Assembly (NCBI GenBank): GCA_963383645.1
Contig: OY726560.1
Coordinates: 84,106,593 to 84,170,592 of the forward strand
Length of the DNA stretch: 64,000 bases
Origin: Muscardinus avellanarius
Taxonomy: Eukaryota > Chordata > Mammalia > Rodentia > Gliridae
Direction: 5' to 3'
Part shown: in pieces, positions 12,209 to 23,379 of the stretch
Layout of the letters: every line of letters begins with the position of its first letter
Numbering within the stretch: position 1 is the first letter of the stretch
The notes under the pieces: generated by a model
Seen by the model: only the letters and a program-made list of their open reading frames with translations
The model's database searches: none
What the model was told of the DNA's origin: nothing
Translations under genes and position numbers: made by a program

Positions 12209-12876
12209 AAGGAGATTCAAAATGTTGAGTGTGAGATGGAGCACACCTCAGTAGATGTATCTAATAAAATTCAACTACTAAGAAGGCAGCATCTTGAAAA
12301 AAAACAAAGCAGTGGAATATATTTATGAGAAAAATATAAACAGAAACTATGGTGGAAGAAAATCCAATACTCAATGTTAGATCCACTGCAAAGAGCCCGA
12401 GTATGAAACTGACCTGGTGTGGTGGCCGGTTCCATCTCTGGCTGCTGGCCTGAACTGTGATTGCTGACTTCGGATTCATAGCCCCAAAGAGTTTTGACAA
12501 GTAATCCAAGAACTTGAAATGCAGAAAGTGGCAGCAGAGCTCCAATATCTTAAGCAACCGGGACCATGTTTAAGAGATGCAATGAAAAATCCCAAAGCCC
12601 ATGTACTCACCGTCAGTAGTACACTGTGCCCTCCAAATACCCAGCCCATAGGACAGCAAGGTAATCACATTGCATTACTCATCACTTGGCAGACAACAGC
12701 CCAGAGTAGCCATGGGGACCCTGGTGGGCTAAGACCTGGTGGCTCATTCATGAGGTAGTCCAGTTAAAACCTTCAGAGTCACAGGAAAGGTCCATAGTGT
12801 TCAAGGTACAGTACCTGCACAGGGTCACATGGTGTCACTCCAAGACTACACTGGACACCTTCCAATGGTGTGGGCA

Positions 12877-13182
12877 GGGAAGCACAAAGCCCAGGCCTGG
12901 AAAGTGTAGAGCCTAGGGCCAAAAAATGCAGAGCACAGGCCCAGAAAATGTAAAGCCCATGCCCGGTAAGTGCAGCACTTAGGCCTGAAAGTGCAAAGCA
13001 CAGTGTTTGAGATTGAAGAACCCAGGGTGGAGAGCTCAAAGCCATGCCAGAGAGCATGGAGCCCAAGGCCAGGGGGTGCGGAACCTAGGGCCAGAGGATG
13101 CAAAGCCCAGGGCAAGAGAGAACAGAGCCTAGGGCCAGAGAGTGCAGAGTCCAGTTCCAGGAAGCACAGAAACCAGGGTGGG
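12877..13182 (+). repeat. 22-bp minisatellite in L1 5'UTR
   Basis: About 14 tandem copies of a 22-bp unit with core CAGAGCCTAGGGCCA, for example at 13,080-13,160. Copies are diverged but the register is kept. The array lies upstream of ORF1 of the sense L1, where several mammalian L1 families carry promoter repeats. It generates overlapping meaningless ORFs on both strands. Confidence 0.85.
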
Positions 13183-14319
13183 AAAATTAAGAACCCTGAG
13201 ATTACACAGAACGCATTTACAGTGATACCCAATGATCTGAGACCTGAGCACAAAGCTATTAGAGGTGAGATAGGGGCACAAATACTCATAAAGTGGGTCC
13301 AAAAGCTGACAATAAATTATGAAACAAATGGAAGATACTAGAATATATTCCAGAATCTACCACAGGGAACAGACATACAGATACTGTATGAGCCTGGACC
13401 CTATATATGTAAACTAGCAGGACTGCTCTTGTTTTCTTTTGTTTTTTCTTTCACAGTGTCACTAGTTGTTTTTGTTTTGTTTTCATTTTTGTTCTTTCTT
13501 CTTTTTCTTTTGGTTGTGCTTTTCTGTCTTTGATTTATAATTGTTAGTTTTTGTAACTTGTTTTGTAACTTTATGCATGCTTGTCTGCTCCCTCGCACAT
13601 TACTTTCACTAACTTTCTCCCTCTAGCCTATCTACTTTCTTCTCTCAAACTTTTTTCCTTTACTGTATCTCCCATGTTTATATTCAAGCTATTTTATATC
13701 TCCATACCTAAATGCTGTGTAATAACTACTAAAATTCTACTATCTAACTTTCTTTCATTCTCAACCAGATGCTACTTTATTATACTTAAATTCTTACTCA
13801 ACTTAATCATATTTTCTACTTTACCCAACTCCTATTTCATCACCTCAGCTCCTCCCCCCTTACCAAACCCTCATTATAGAAAAAAGCATTTCTTACCTGT
13901 GCACAAACCTGCTGATACCTCTAAATCCCTACTGCTAAGATTACATCAGACAGATTACCCACAAAGTCACACTCAAAAAGATGCCAAGACATCAGAAAAA
14001 CAAGCCTGGAAACTCTGAAAATATGAGAACTAGGAACAGTGAGAAAATAAGGGAAATCGTGAATACTGACCTACAAGAAATGCAAGAAAGAGAATTTTGA
14101 ATCTTGATCTTCAATGTGCTGAAAGGCTTCACACTAAGTGTTCAGGAAATGAAAGAGGATATGTAGATATTAAGAAAGAATCAGAAAGAGGCCTGGAATG
14201 AAATGAAAGAGTAAATAAATGAAATGAAGTGAGCAATAGAAAGAAATTCTGGAAAATTAAATGAAATAGAAAAAAGACTATTACTATTAGAAGACAGTTT
14301 ATTTAAAATTACAAGTACA

Positions 14320-14509
14320 GCTGGGGGTGGTGGCACACGCTGTAATCCCTGCACTTGGGAAGTGGAGACAGGAAGATCATGCTGGTTTGAGCCAGCCTTG
14401 CTGGCTTAAGAGACCTGTTTCAAAATAAAAATATATATATAAAATAGGTCTGGGAGTGTGGGTTTCCAGGAACCTCAGTACCACCAAAACAAAACATAAA
14501 ACATAAATA
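14320..14509 (+). mobile_element. B1-dID SINE (younger subtype), sense
   Basis: GCTGGGGGTGGTGGCACACG (B1 half), the CCAGCCTTGCTGGCTTAAGAG stem region, the shortened ID half and an A-rich tail. The 14-bp target duplication AAATTACAAGTACA (14,306-14,319) / AAATTACAAGTGTA (14,510-14,523) is clear. Confidence 0.93.
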
Positions 14510-14787
14510 AAATTACAAGTGTAGTCAACAGCATACAGAAGTCATTACAGCAACAAAACCTAAACATCCAACAACTATGGGACAACATGAAGCATCCTAA
14601 ATTATGGAGTAAAGGTATTGAAGAAGGAATAGAGGGATAATAATCTCTTCAATAATCTCTTCAGAGAAATAATTTCAGAGAATTTTTCAAACATAGAAAG
14701 AGACATGGACATAGACATATAGGAGACATAGAGAACACCATTAAGACAAGATCAAAGAAGGATCTCCCACACCATGTAATAATCACA

Positions 14788-15013
14788 ATGGCCAACAGAG
14801 AGGCTAAGAAAATATTTTTAAAAGCAGTGAGAACAAAAGAAGGGGTGACATACATGGGCAGCACAATAAAAATAATCCCAGACTATACAACCCAAGTCAC
14901 AAATGCCAGGAAAGACTGGTATGATGTAATCCAGACCCTGGAAGAAAACAACTTCCAACAAAACTGTCATGTCCAGCAAGGTTACTATTCAAAATTGATA
15001 AAGAAACAAAAGT
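14788..15013 (+). pseudogene. L1 ORF1 C-terminal fragment
   Basis: An open frame of 75 codons starts inside the ORF1p C-terminal domain (MANREAKKIFLKAVRTKEG...) and ends at a stop typical of the ORF1 end, before the ORF1/ORF2 spacer. The upstream frame is broken by stops and a SINE. Confidence 0.85.
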
Positions 15014-15195
15014 AGTTCAAGATAAACAGAATTTCAGAAAATCCATGAGTCCAAAGCCACTAGAGAAGTTATTTAAAAATAGAAACCATAAAGAAGTATA
15101 AATGAAGCATATTTTAGAACCAGAGATTAATTTAATCAGCAGGCAACTAAGCAAAGAAGAAATAACATTATATCAAACAGAAGATAGAACACAAA

Positions 15196-15988
15196 ATGGC
15201 AGTAAACAAAAATTATATTTCAATAATAACCATGAATGTCAAAGGATTTAACTCACCAATTAGAAGACATAGACTGGCAATGTGGATTATAAAACATAAT
15301 CCAAAATATGAAGCCAAAGACATTCATAGCCTGAAAGTGAAAGAATGGAAAAAGATATATCATGCAATGGAGACCAAAAATGAGCAGGGATAGTATCGCT
15401 GATATCCAACAAAACAAACTTTAAGCTAAAACACATCAGAAGAGACAAAGCAGGGCACTTCTTTTTATTAAAAGGAACAATCCACCAAGAAGATATAATG
15501 ATAGTAATTTTTTATGCCACAATTGTCGGTGCACCCACATTTGTAAAACAAACCCTTCATGACATCAGACATCAAATAGCCCAAATACAATAATATTGGG
15601 AGACTTCAACACATCACTCATGACTAGATCGATTTTCAAAACAAAAGATGAGTAAAGACTCTTCAGAACCAAAGAAAACTATAAAAAAATGAACCTAATA
15701 TACATCTACAGAATATTTCATCCAAGAACAGCAGAATACATATTCTTCTCAGCAGCCTATGGAACATTTTCCAAAATAGATCACATCTTGGACCACAAAA
15801 CAAGCACCATAAATTCAAAAGATATAATTCCCTGCATCTTTTCAGGCCACAACAAAATAAAAGTAGAAATCAGCGACAGAAAGACCAAAATAAACTATTT
15901 AAATACATGGAGATTTAATGATATACCATTGAATGATGAATGTGTAAGAAGTAAGGGGAGAAATAAAGAAATTCCTGGGATTAAATGA
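15196..15988 (+). pseudogene. L1 ORF2 endonuclease-domain fragments
   Basis: 15,196-15,393 encodes the ORF2 amino end (ISIITMNVKGFNSPIRRHRL), the start of the endonuclease. 15,689-15,988 encodes a later endonuclease part containing KIDHILDHK and FSGHNKIK. The two are separated by frameshifts and stops. Non-functional. Confidence 0.88.
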
Positions 15989-16733
15989 AAATAGGGACAC
16001 AACCTACCAAAATGTATGGGACACTTTGAAGGCAGTGTTAATAGGAAACTTTATAGCATTGAGTGCCCACATAAGAACATAAAGTAACCAAGTAAACAAC
16101 CTAATGACACATCTAAAGGGCCTAGAGAAATGGCCACAGTCTAATCACAATGTCAGCAGAAGGCAGGAAATAATTAAAATCAGAGCAGAAATAAATGAAA
16201 TAGAAAACAAAAACCAATTTAAAGAATCAACAAATAAAAAGCTGGTTCTTTGAAAAAATTAATAAGATTGACAAACCCCCGTCCAACCTAACCAAAAGAA
16301 AGAGAAAATAAACTCAAATATTGAGGTTTACAGGGATATAAACATGCAAGCCCATAGAACTTGGTGTGTTTCTTTCCAGAATTTTTTTTCCTCTGCCCCT
16401 TGTACATGTTACTGAGATTGATATTGGTCATTTTATATATGCACATAGCATTATTTAAACTGTTTCCTTTATCAAGTCCTCTCTTCCCCAATATACCTCC
16501 CTGCTCTAGACCCCCTCCATTTCTCCACTGTAGTCTCTCCTCCTTTATCTGGAGTACTTTTTGTTTTACAGTTTTTCTCTAACTTACCCATATTTTTTAA
16601 AAAGCATATACCCCTTCACTTTCTGAGACTTGCTGAAATCAATATAATATTCTTCAGTTCCTTCTATTTTTCTTCAAATGACATAATCTTGTTCTTCTTT
16701 ATGGCTGAATAAAATTCCATTCTATATATATAC

Positions 16734-17671
16734 TGTAACACCCAGTTCAAGAAGTCTCCAAAGACCACCAGCAGACCATCACCATATGCAAAAGCAAAGA
16801 CCCTTTATTCAGCCGTAAGCTCAGACTCTCAGACCTCACCGATATGTAGAGAGCCCTGAGCAGCAGTTAGACAAAGCTTTTATTGTGGTTAGGGTAGGGG
16901 TGGTGTTATGGGTCGCCTCCAGGAGAGAAACACCAGTAGCCAATAGTGAATTTGAAAGAAGCTTTATTACAGACTCGAGTCCGGTCTCTCGGCTCAACAG
17001 ACACAGATGTGAAGAACAAGAGCCCCAACAAAGGCTTGGGCTAGTTTTATACTCCTCTCAGGAGGCTGAAGCATATAGCAAAGACTTGTAACTTGTTGAT
17101 TGGCTAGCTGAAAAGGTGAAGTCAGGGTTACATTACATCTTGCAGTGAGAAAATTTTTAACCTGCAGTCGCTGGGACAACAAAAACATATACAGGCTTCA
17201 TGGTTGATTGAGCAGAATGGCCCCATACTCCCCTAACCATTAGAATGTTTAGTTAGGGCTCGTTGCCTTGGTTGGGTTTGTTGCCCTGGTTGGGTTTGTT
17301 GCCCTGGTTGGGTTTGTTAGTAAGTTTCCAGGTGCCTTTGTATTCATTTCTTAAAGGGGCTTGGTTCACAGAAATGACTTGCCCATTTCAGTGGGAAAAT
17401 TCCAACTTAAAAATTACATGTTTGGGTGACTTCTAAGCAAGGGTGATTTGGTGCAAGGGGATTGGCCCATAATGACCACATTAGCTTAAGCATTTTATCT
17501 ATTCTATCCAGAGGTCTTTGGTATTTCCTGCTAGATTCTGATCGGCCCCTGCCCAGGGTGGTGCATTCTGGGAGCCATTTTTTGTTTTCCCAGTAACTTG
17601 GAGTCAGTTAAAAGGCAGTTACAAAACAGAGCCTTATAACACAATGGAGTCACATTTGTCAGGGTCCTTCA
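16734..17671 (-). mobile_element. Solo LTR (ERV1-like), interrupted by a second LTR
   Basis: Outer LTR segments 16,734-16,903 and 17,562-17,671 (about 280 bp together) begin TGTAACACCC and end GGTCCTTCA. They are flanked by the 5-bp target duplication TATAC at 16,729-16,733 and 17,672-17,676. On the minus strand it starts TGAAGGACCC and carries AATAAA. No internal retroviral region remains, so it is a solo LTR left by LTR-LTR recombination. Confidence 0.85.
16904..17555 (-). mobile_element. Solo LTR nested in the outer LTR (IAP/ERVK-like)
   Basis: Begins TGTTATGGGTCGCC and ends GGCCCCTGCCCA, flanked by the 6-bp duplication GGGTGG at 16,898-16,903 and 17,556-17,561. On the minus strand it has a TATA box (GTATAAAAC, near 17,044) and AATAAAGCTT near 16,970. 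The 6-bp TSD and the TGTTA...AACA-type ends suit a class II element. The sequence contains three copies of a TTGGGTTTGTTGCC-like 21-bp repeat near 17,260-17,320. Confidence 0.8.
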
Positions 17672-17929
17672 TATACCACAGTTTTGTAAATCATCAATCT
17701 GTTGATGAAAATGTAGGCTAGTTCTATAATTTGGCTGTTGTAAATTATGCTGCTTAAACATGGATATGCATATATCACTACAGTATTCTCATTTCAATTC
17801 TTTTGGGAAAATATTGAGGTTTGGTACTGTGTCATATGGTAATTTCATTCCCATTTTTCTTTGAGGCTTATCTAAAAACAAGCTTTCTTATTGTGTATTA
17901 TGAATATTTGTACTTTGATGCATCCTAAG

Positions 17930-18075
17930 AAAACCTCTATGAGGTAGACTCTACTATCATGGTTCCCACTTATAGGCACAAAACAAAGACTCATGGAAGT
18001 TGAGCAACTTAGCCATGTTTACACAAGAGTTAGGGACAGTGTTAGGATTCAGAATGGGTTAACTGCTTCTGCAGC
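17930..18075 (-). repeat. MIR-like remnant, antisense
   Basis: The order CTATCATGGTTCCCACTTATAGG, ..GACTCATGGAAGTTGAGCAACTTAGCCATG.., ..GTTAGGATTCAGA matches the antisense core of MIR. Decayed. Confidence 0.6.
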
Positions 18076-18168
18076 ACCTGTATTTGCTTCCCACCTCAAA
18101 ATTGCCTGTAATATTTTTTCCAGTTCTATATATTTATGGTTTGTTCAACCATAAATTTTCTAGCTCAC

Positions 18169-18374
18169 ATTTTTTTGAAACTGGGAATGGAACCAGGGTC
18201 ATTCTATTTCCAACCTATACCCCCAACCCTATTTTTTATTTTTTTTTATTTTGAAATAAGGTCTCATTGAGATACAAAGGGCCTCACTAAGTAGATAAAG
18301 CTGTCCACAACTACAACCCTACTGTCTCAGCCTCCTGAATGCTGGAATTACAACTGTGCACCACCACACCCAGC
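18169..18374 (-). mobile_element. B1-dID SINE (older subtype), antisense
   Basis: T-tract, GAAACTGGGAATGGAACCAG, then the CACTAAGTAGATAAAGCTG spacer and the B1 end CACCACACCCAGC. Flanked by AGCTCAC / GGCTCAC. Confidence 0.88.
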
Positions 18375-19885
18375 TTCTGGCTCACTCTTGACTTTCAATT
18401 ATGTCTTGAAGGCTCTTTAATATTTTGTATTAAATTCATTAGCCTACATATTTCTCAAACTTCTACACAACTATATTTTCTGATGCCCACTCCTTTTACT
18501 TTTATCCTTAAACCATACATCTTAATTTTTTCTGCCTTAATTTTCTTTCATCAAATAGTGGAATACCAGAAATATTAGGTCGTTGACTTGAAGTGTTTTA
18601 TGTTTATTTAAATTACTTTTGTTGAACATTATAGGAAGATCTTGAAAATTTCTAATTTTGGGGTTTTTTTTGTCTTGTTAAAATGGCCTAGAAAGTTGGA
18701 AAGGTTGGAGAGAAGTTCAAACCTAAAAAGATTTTAGATATTAATAGTTCATTGATTTCACTTTGTACAAAAGGTAGCTAAAACACAGATAAGAATGTGA
18801 TGATTTAATTATAATTAAATTATTAAACTTACTTCTGCTTATAGTGGCCAACTGGAAGGTATGATAAACTCATCTATAATTGTGTCATTTAAAAAATGAT
18901 TTTAACATCTGCCCTTCCCATTTGTAGCCTCTTAAAATGGCAAAAAAGCACCAACCAGTCAAAAAATTAAAGGAATAAAGTTTGCCTCTTCAGTTCTTAT
19001 TCATGGCATCCAATATTTCTTTGAAATAACAGAAAGACATGACAGTGGCCTTCAGTCAATTTCTAGCCTATGCCCTAGATAGAAAAGTGCAAGATTTTTT
19101 GGCACTATGAGTTTTACTGTCATGTCCCAAATTAGTATTTTTCCACTCTTGGGTAACTTTAATTGTAGCACTAAAACTCATTTTCTCCTTCAAGGGAGTG
19201 AGAGCAAATCACTCCACAAAACCCAAAAAACCTGGCTGTGATTTCTTTCCTCCCATTCCACCCCTTCATGCTTATTTCTTCTTCTTCTTTTTTTTTTCAG
19301 TGAAATAAGAAAGACCAAAACATATCCTGGATTGTGAAAAATAAAACAGTCATGACTTTACAAGGAGAGACCAGGAGCAATAAAGATAATTTTAACACTC
19401 ATATCCACTATGTGTACCACATAGAAGAATGACTAAAATCACAAATCCACAAAATCCAATAGCTAGAATTGCAAAATCCTTCATCTGAGGGTGGAGGTGG
19501 GCAGGAAGGGGAAATAGGTTAAATAGCACAGAGAGAAAAATAAAGTGTTTATATCAGTTCAAGCTCAGGGGGGCTTTCAAGTTCCAGAAGACAGCTTCAA
19601 AAAACCTTGGGTTATCTCAAACTCACAGTGATGCAAATTCATACAAGGGTGCAGGAAGAGTCTGCCTTATGCACATCAGGGATGAAGTTTCCATTTTATT
19701 AAAGAGAATGAAAAAGATTAAGGACCTTTGGAAGAGTGGCTCAGACTTCTCTGGTGGGAAGGGTACTCAGGGTAAAGTACCACCACAGCTTCTGTGTAGT
19801 TTGGATTTAGAATATTCCCCGACTTCATATTATAAATAAGGAAGCTATGTTGAAGGCAGGGGTTGGTTACTGAGCAGGATTTCCT
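18375..19885. other. Unique intergenic sequence, no gene seen
   Basis: AT-rich, apparently unique. No domain-bearing ORF, RNA gene or repeat that I can name. Confidence 0.55.
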
Positions 19886-19889
19886 GGGG

Positions 19890-20097
19890 TGTGGCCTTGG
19901 GGTCTCTATATATGTCCTCCTCTTGCTGCCTTTTTCTGGCCTCCATGATGTGACAGCAGAGTTGCTTCACTTGTTCTTTCTCTTTTTGCTCCCTGCCACC
20001 ATGCCCTGAACTCTGCAGATATAACTTAGATGGACTCCTCTGAAATCTCCAAAAGTGTGAGCATGTGCATCTTTCTTCTAAGTTGGGATCATCAGGT

Positions 20098-20138
<41 letters not shown>

Positions 20139-20340
20139 TACTGGGGTTTCTGGAAACCCTTCTACCTCTGGGCTACACTCCTAGACATATTTTTTTAATA
20201 TTTTTATTGGAAAAAGGGTCTCTTACGCCAGTGTGGCTGGCTTCGAACCCGCGCAATCCTCCTGTCTCTGCCTCCCAAGCACAGGGATTACAGGCATGCA
20301 CCAACACGCCTGGCATCATCAGGTATTTGAAATCATAGAG
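19890..20340 (+). repeat. MaLR-like LTR remnant (MST/ORR1-type), split by a SINE
   Basis: CTCTTGCTGCC..., CTGCCACCATGCCCTGAACTC, ATGGACTCCTCTGAAATCTCC and TCATCAGGTATTT follow the order of the 3' part of MaLR LTRs. The B1-dID at 20,101-20,314 interrupts it. Family assignment is tentative. Confidence 0.5.
20101..20314 (-). mobile_element. B1-dID SINE (younger subtype) with (GT)n tail
   Basis: (GT)n at 20,101-20,137, then GGTACTGGGGTTTCTGGAAA, the GCCAGTGTGGCTGGCTTCGAA middle and the B1 end. A perfect 13-bp target duplication ATCATCAGGTATT lies at 20,088-20,100 and 20,315-20,327. Several CpGs are preserved. Confidence 0.95.
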
Positions 20341-20365
20341 TGTTGCCTGAAGCAGCCTCCTTCCA

Positions 20366-20530
20366 GGCCACACACCCCCCTCAAACACACCCCAACCCTA
20401 TTTTGTTTTTTATTTTGAAAAAGGTCTTGCCAAGTTGATGACAGTCTCACTACTTGCTTAGTAAGCTTGACCCTCCTGTCTCAGTCTCCAAAGTACTGGG
20501 ATGACAGGCATGCCTCACCATACACCCAGC
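20366..20530 (-). mobile_element. B1-dID SINE, decayed, antisense
   Basis: CCCCAACCCTATTTTGTTTTTTATTTTGAAAAAGGTC..., then the B1 half ending CACCATACACCCAGC. The ID-like half is almost unrecognisable. Confidence 0.8.
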
Positions 20531-21383
20531 TATGTTTTTGTCTTCATGTTTCTTTTTCATTCTACCCACAGCACACAATAGGTTTCAGGAAGTGTCTTGT
20601 GAATTAGTGCATTCTGCTTGACTCACCCTGGAAATTGTGCTGAAGAATTTGCAGCAAAGGAGACTGAAGTTGTGTGAGAGGCAGCCTGTGAGACCAGAGC
20701 CAGATTCTCCTCCTAGGGTCAATTCTGAAATCTCTAGGGCCAGCCCATGATTTTCCATTCTGCACCTTCTCCTTGAAACCCACAGACCTTTCTTAAAGAA
20801 TGCTGAAGTGCTGTGGAGGAAGGCTCTGTAGAGACAGACTTCGGCCTGGTGAGAGACTTGGTGGCCTGTGGCAGTTTTTGGTGTGGTAAGAGATAGATTT
20901 TGTAGACAGTATCTCCACAGAGGATAAGCTACTCAGGAAAGACAGCATGAAGCCCATCTCATAGATGAGTCTGTTGCTTATTTAGACCAACAAGAAGAGA
21001 CACAACTGGAAAAGGTGGGATTTTCCAGAAGTCTTTACTTCATTACTGCTATGAACAAAGGAAAGAAAGTATAGAAGCAATAGCAACTGCTAATATCTGA
21101 GGACTACATTGCTGCGAGCAAAGCCACCAAGGACCAAATCTGAAGTAGTGAGGCCAACCAATTCCTTTCTATGTTTGAAAACTGCTGGTGCATTCTGATT
21201 CTTGTATTGAGTCACAACTATTAGAAACAGAGAAACAAGTAGAAAAGGAAATTATGCAAAAAAGTAGCCAGCTGATGGAGATTAAAAATTTTGTCTGACA
21301 CAAAATACTGAAGAACCTGAGAACAATTATTCTGCAGAAACTAGGATATGGGTGATGATTTTTCCCTTGATAATTCAAATGCC
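20531..21383. other. Unique intergenic sequence
   Basis: I see no gene or nameable repeat here. Confidence 0.5.
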
Positions 21384-21398
21384 AGAACAGCTCTATCT

Positions 21399-21925
21399 CT
21401 TTTTAACAATTTTTTTATTGAACATAAATGGTATACATTTAAACTATATTTGGTGCCCTCTCCCTCCACCCCCATTTTCCCTTCCCCCTCCTATCAATGG
21501 TTGTCCAGGGTAACCATGCCATATTCATAATTTTACACATTTTCAGATGTAGACCCTCATTAATCAAGATCAGCCTTCCTCCTCTCCTATCTTTCCATTC
21601 AAACTTTGCTGATATTTCCCCTACATTATCTGGAGTCCCACTGGTATCCTCTGTGTTCCCTAGTTTGGGCATATTAGAGGAAACATATGTACCTTCTCCT
21701 TCTGTGGTTGGCTGATCTCACTTAACATAATGTTCTCCAGGGCTTTCCATCTTCTTGCAAATGATATAATTTTGTTCTTCTTTATGGCTGAATAGAATTC
21801 CATTGTGTGTATTTCCCAAAGTTTTGCTATCCATTCATCTGTTGATGGAGATCTGGGTTGGTTCCATATTTTGGCTGTTACAAATTGTGCTGCTATGAAC
21901 ATAGGTATGCATAGGTTGCTGTAGC
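21399..21925 (-). mobile_element. Short L1 insertion, antisense, 5'-truncated
   Basis: About 527 bp of L1 3'UTR plus the last part of ORF2, antisense. A 15-bp target duplication AGAACAGCTCTATCT (21,384-21,398) / AGAATAGCTCTATCT (21,926-21,940) bounds it. The ORF2 C-terminal frame (21,660-21,911, including PSTDEWIAKLWEIHTMEFYSA) is open to its natural stop. Confidence 0.94.
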
Positions 21926-21940
21926 AGAATAGCTCTATCT

Positions 21941-23022
21941 TGAAACCAAATGAAATTGACAACTTGGTTAGGCACAGACAGGAGTAGCAACCAAAGATAA
22001 CAGAACATGGATATAAGGAATTCCAGCCAAGATAGAATACGCCCATGTAGCGAAAGATCATCAGTAATCTCTGCTGTTTCTTACTGAAGCATAGTGACAG
22101 ACACTCAATGGCACTCAGACAGAACACATCATCACTACAAGAATAATACCAGAACATTCCAGAACAAATGTGTGGCTCACTTGCTCTGGGCTCTCAGCTG
22201 TACCAGGACTCTGCATGTTCAATGTTGATCTTCCCTCTTTTCCTAGAATTTAGGCTACATACTTGATATAGTACTAGGATCCTTGAGTCCTCCTGGCACA
22301 GGGACAAGGTTTTAGCACAGCCAGCCATTTTTTCAAGTAAACAGATGAGATAGTCCCCAAATCTCTCATCAGAACAAATCTGGCAGATCAATGAGCTTTA
22401 CTCAGCTCCTGCCAACAAGCCACTCTCCCTCCTGGTGTGCTCTTAGGACCATGCTCCCTGTTCATGATGAAGTGCCCTAGACTGGGCCTTTGGAATTCCT
22501 CTCTTATCTAGCCACACATGTTTCCCTGATGATCACATGAAGTACCATAGAGTTTATTATTAGTATCATCTATACTCAAGGCTCCCAAATGAGTATGAGT
22601 TTATACTTCTACCCTGAATTCTGGAGGGTATACATCTAACTATCTCTTCAGCATCTCCACTTGACTTGTCAGTAGAGTTGACAATTAACATGTTCCAAAT
22701 GAATTTTACCCCAAACCTTCTTGCTCCTAAAAAATTCCTACTTCAGTTAGGCATATCTCCATCTTTCCAGTTCTTAGCACATAAATGTAAAAGGCATGCT
22801 TGTATTTTCTTTTCTTTCACGGACTACATGTAATCCACAGGTATAGCTTGGATTCAAAATCTCAGATATTCCTAATATTCAAACTCTGCTGCAGCTATAG
22901 TGACCACCTCCTGTCTTCTTGCTTATCTCAGAAGACAGAATGGGAGTTCAGGGAGGCAAGTGTACCCTGAATAATTGTTTCAAATCACCAGGAGAAGGGG
23001 CAGTGACAAAAGAAAAAGTAAA
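21941..23022. other. Unique intergenic sequence
   Basis: No convincing gene. The open frame that enters here from the L1 at 21,660 is a chance read-through. Confidence 0.5.
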
Positions 23023-23105
23023 GACAAGGTCTCTGGTCTGATTTAAAAGTCTTTGATTCATCTTGCATTGACTCTTGTGTAGGGTAAGAAAGTGTGATTA
23101 ATTTT
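23023..23105 (-). mobile_element. L1 ORF2 fragment adjoining a larger L1
   Basis: GGTCTCTGGTCTGATTTAAA... to GTGTGATTAATTTTC matches antisense ORF2 found again at 24,300-24,390. It directly abuts the T-rich 3' end of the next L1. Confidence 0.75.
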
Positions 23106-23379
23106 CTTTTTTAAAAATTTTTTTGGTGCATTGTATTTATGCATCATAATGGGGTAAAAAAAAACTTGTGTACACATATATGCACACATCAACCAACCAG
23201 CCCCCACCCAGTCCCCACCACATTCCTTCCCCATCCCTCCCTTCCATGCTTGGCTTAGTGGTTGACTACGATATGAATAAGTACGTCCTGTACTTTAAAG
23301 AATTTCTTTCTTCCTCCCTCCAATACCCTCATTTAGGTTGTCTTGTTTGCTCCTCTATAGGATTTTCTTTTTCATCTAG

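Larger units (their letters stand above)
12209..16335 (+). mobile_element. L1 LINE, sense, 5'UTR + ORF1 + ORF2 N-terminal half
   Basis: Sense L1 whose 5'UTR-like region (to about 14,010) includes a 22-bp minisatellite. It is followed by degenerate ORF1 (about 14,020-15,013) and the first part of ORF2 (15,196 to about 16,330), and stops before the reverse transcriptase core. It lies head-to-head with the antisense L1 that ends at 12,208. The 5' boundary is inferred from the end of that neighbour and is not well fixed. One SINE is nested at 14,320-14,509. Confidence 0.82.
16372..17875 (-). mobile_element. L1 3' part, antisense, split by nested LTRs
   Basis: The left arm (16,372-16,733) is L1 3'UTR plus the last part of ORF2 (TTCTTTATGGCTGAATAAAATTCCATT antisense). 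The right arm (17,672-17,875) continues the ORF2 C-terminal part. The target of the LTR insertion is therefore this L1. 5'-truncated. Confidence 0.85.

Noticed and set aside
12519..13341. Overlapping ORFs on both strands (up to 147 codons)
   Set aside because: Generated by the 22-bp minisatellite of the L1 5'UTR, with repetitive translation in opposite strands.
21660..22157. 165-codon minus-strand ORF
   Set aside because: The downstream half is the L1 ORF2 C-terminus and the upstream half is unique flanking DNA before the TSD. A fortuitous read-through and not a fused gene.
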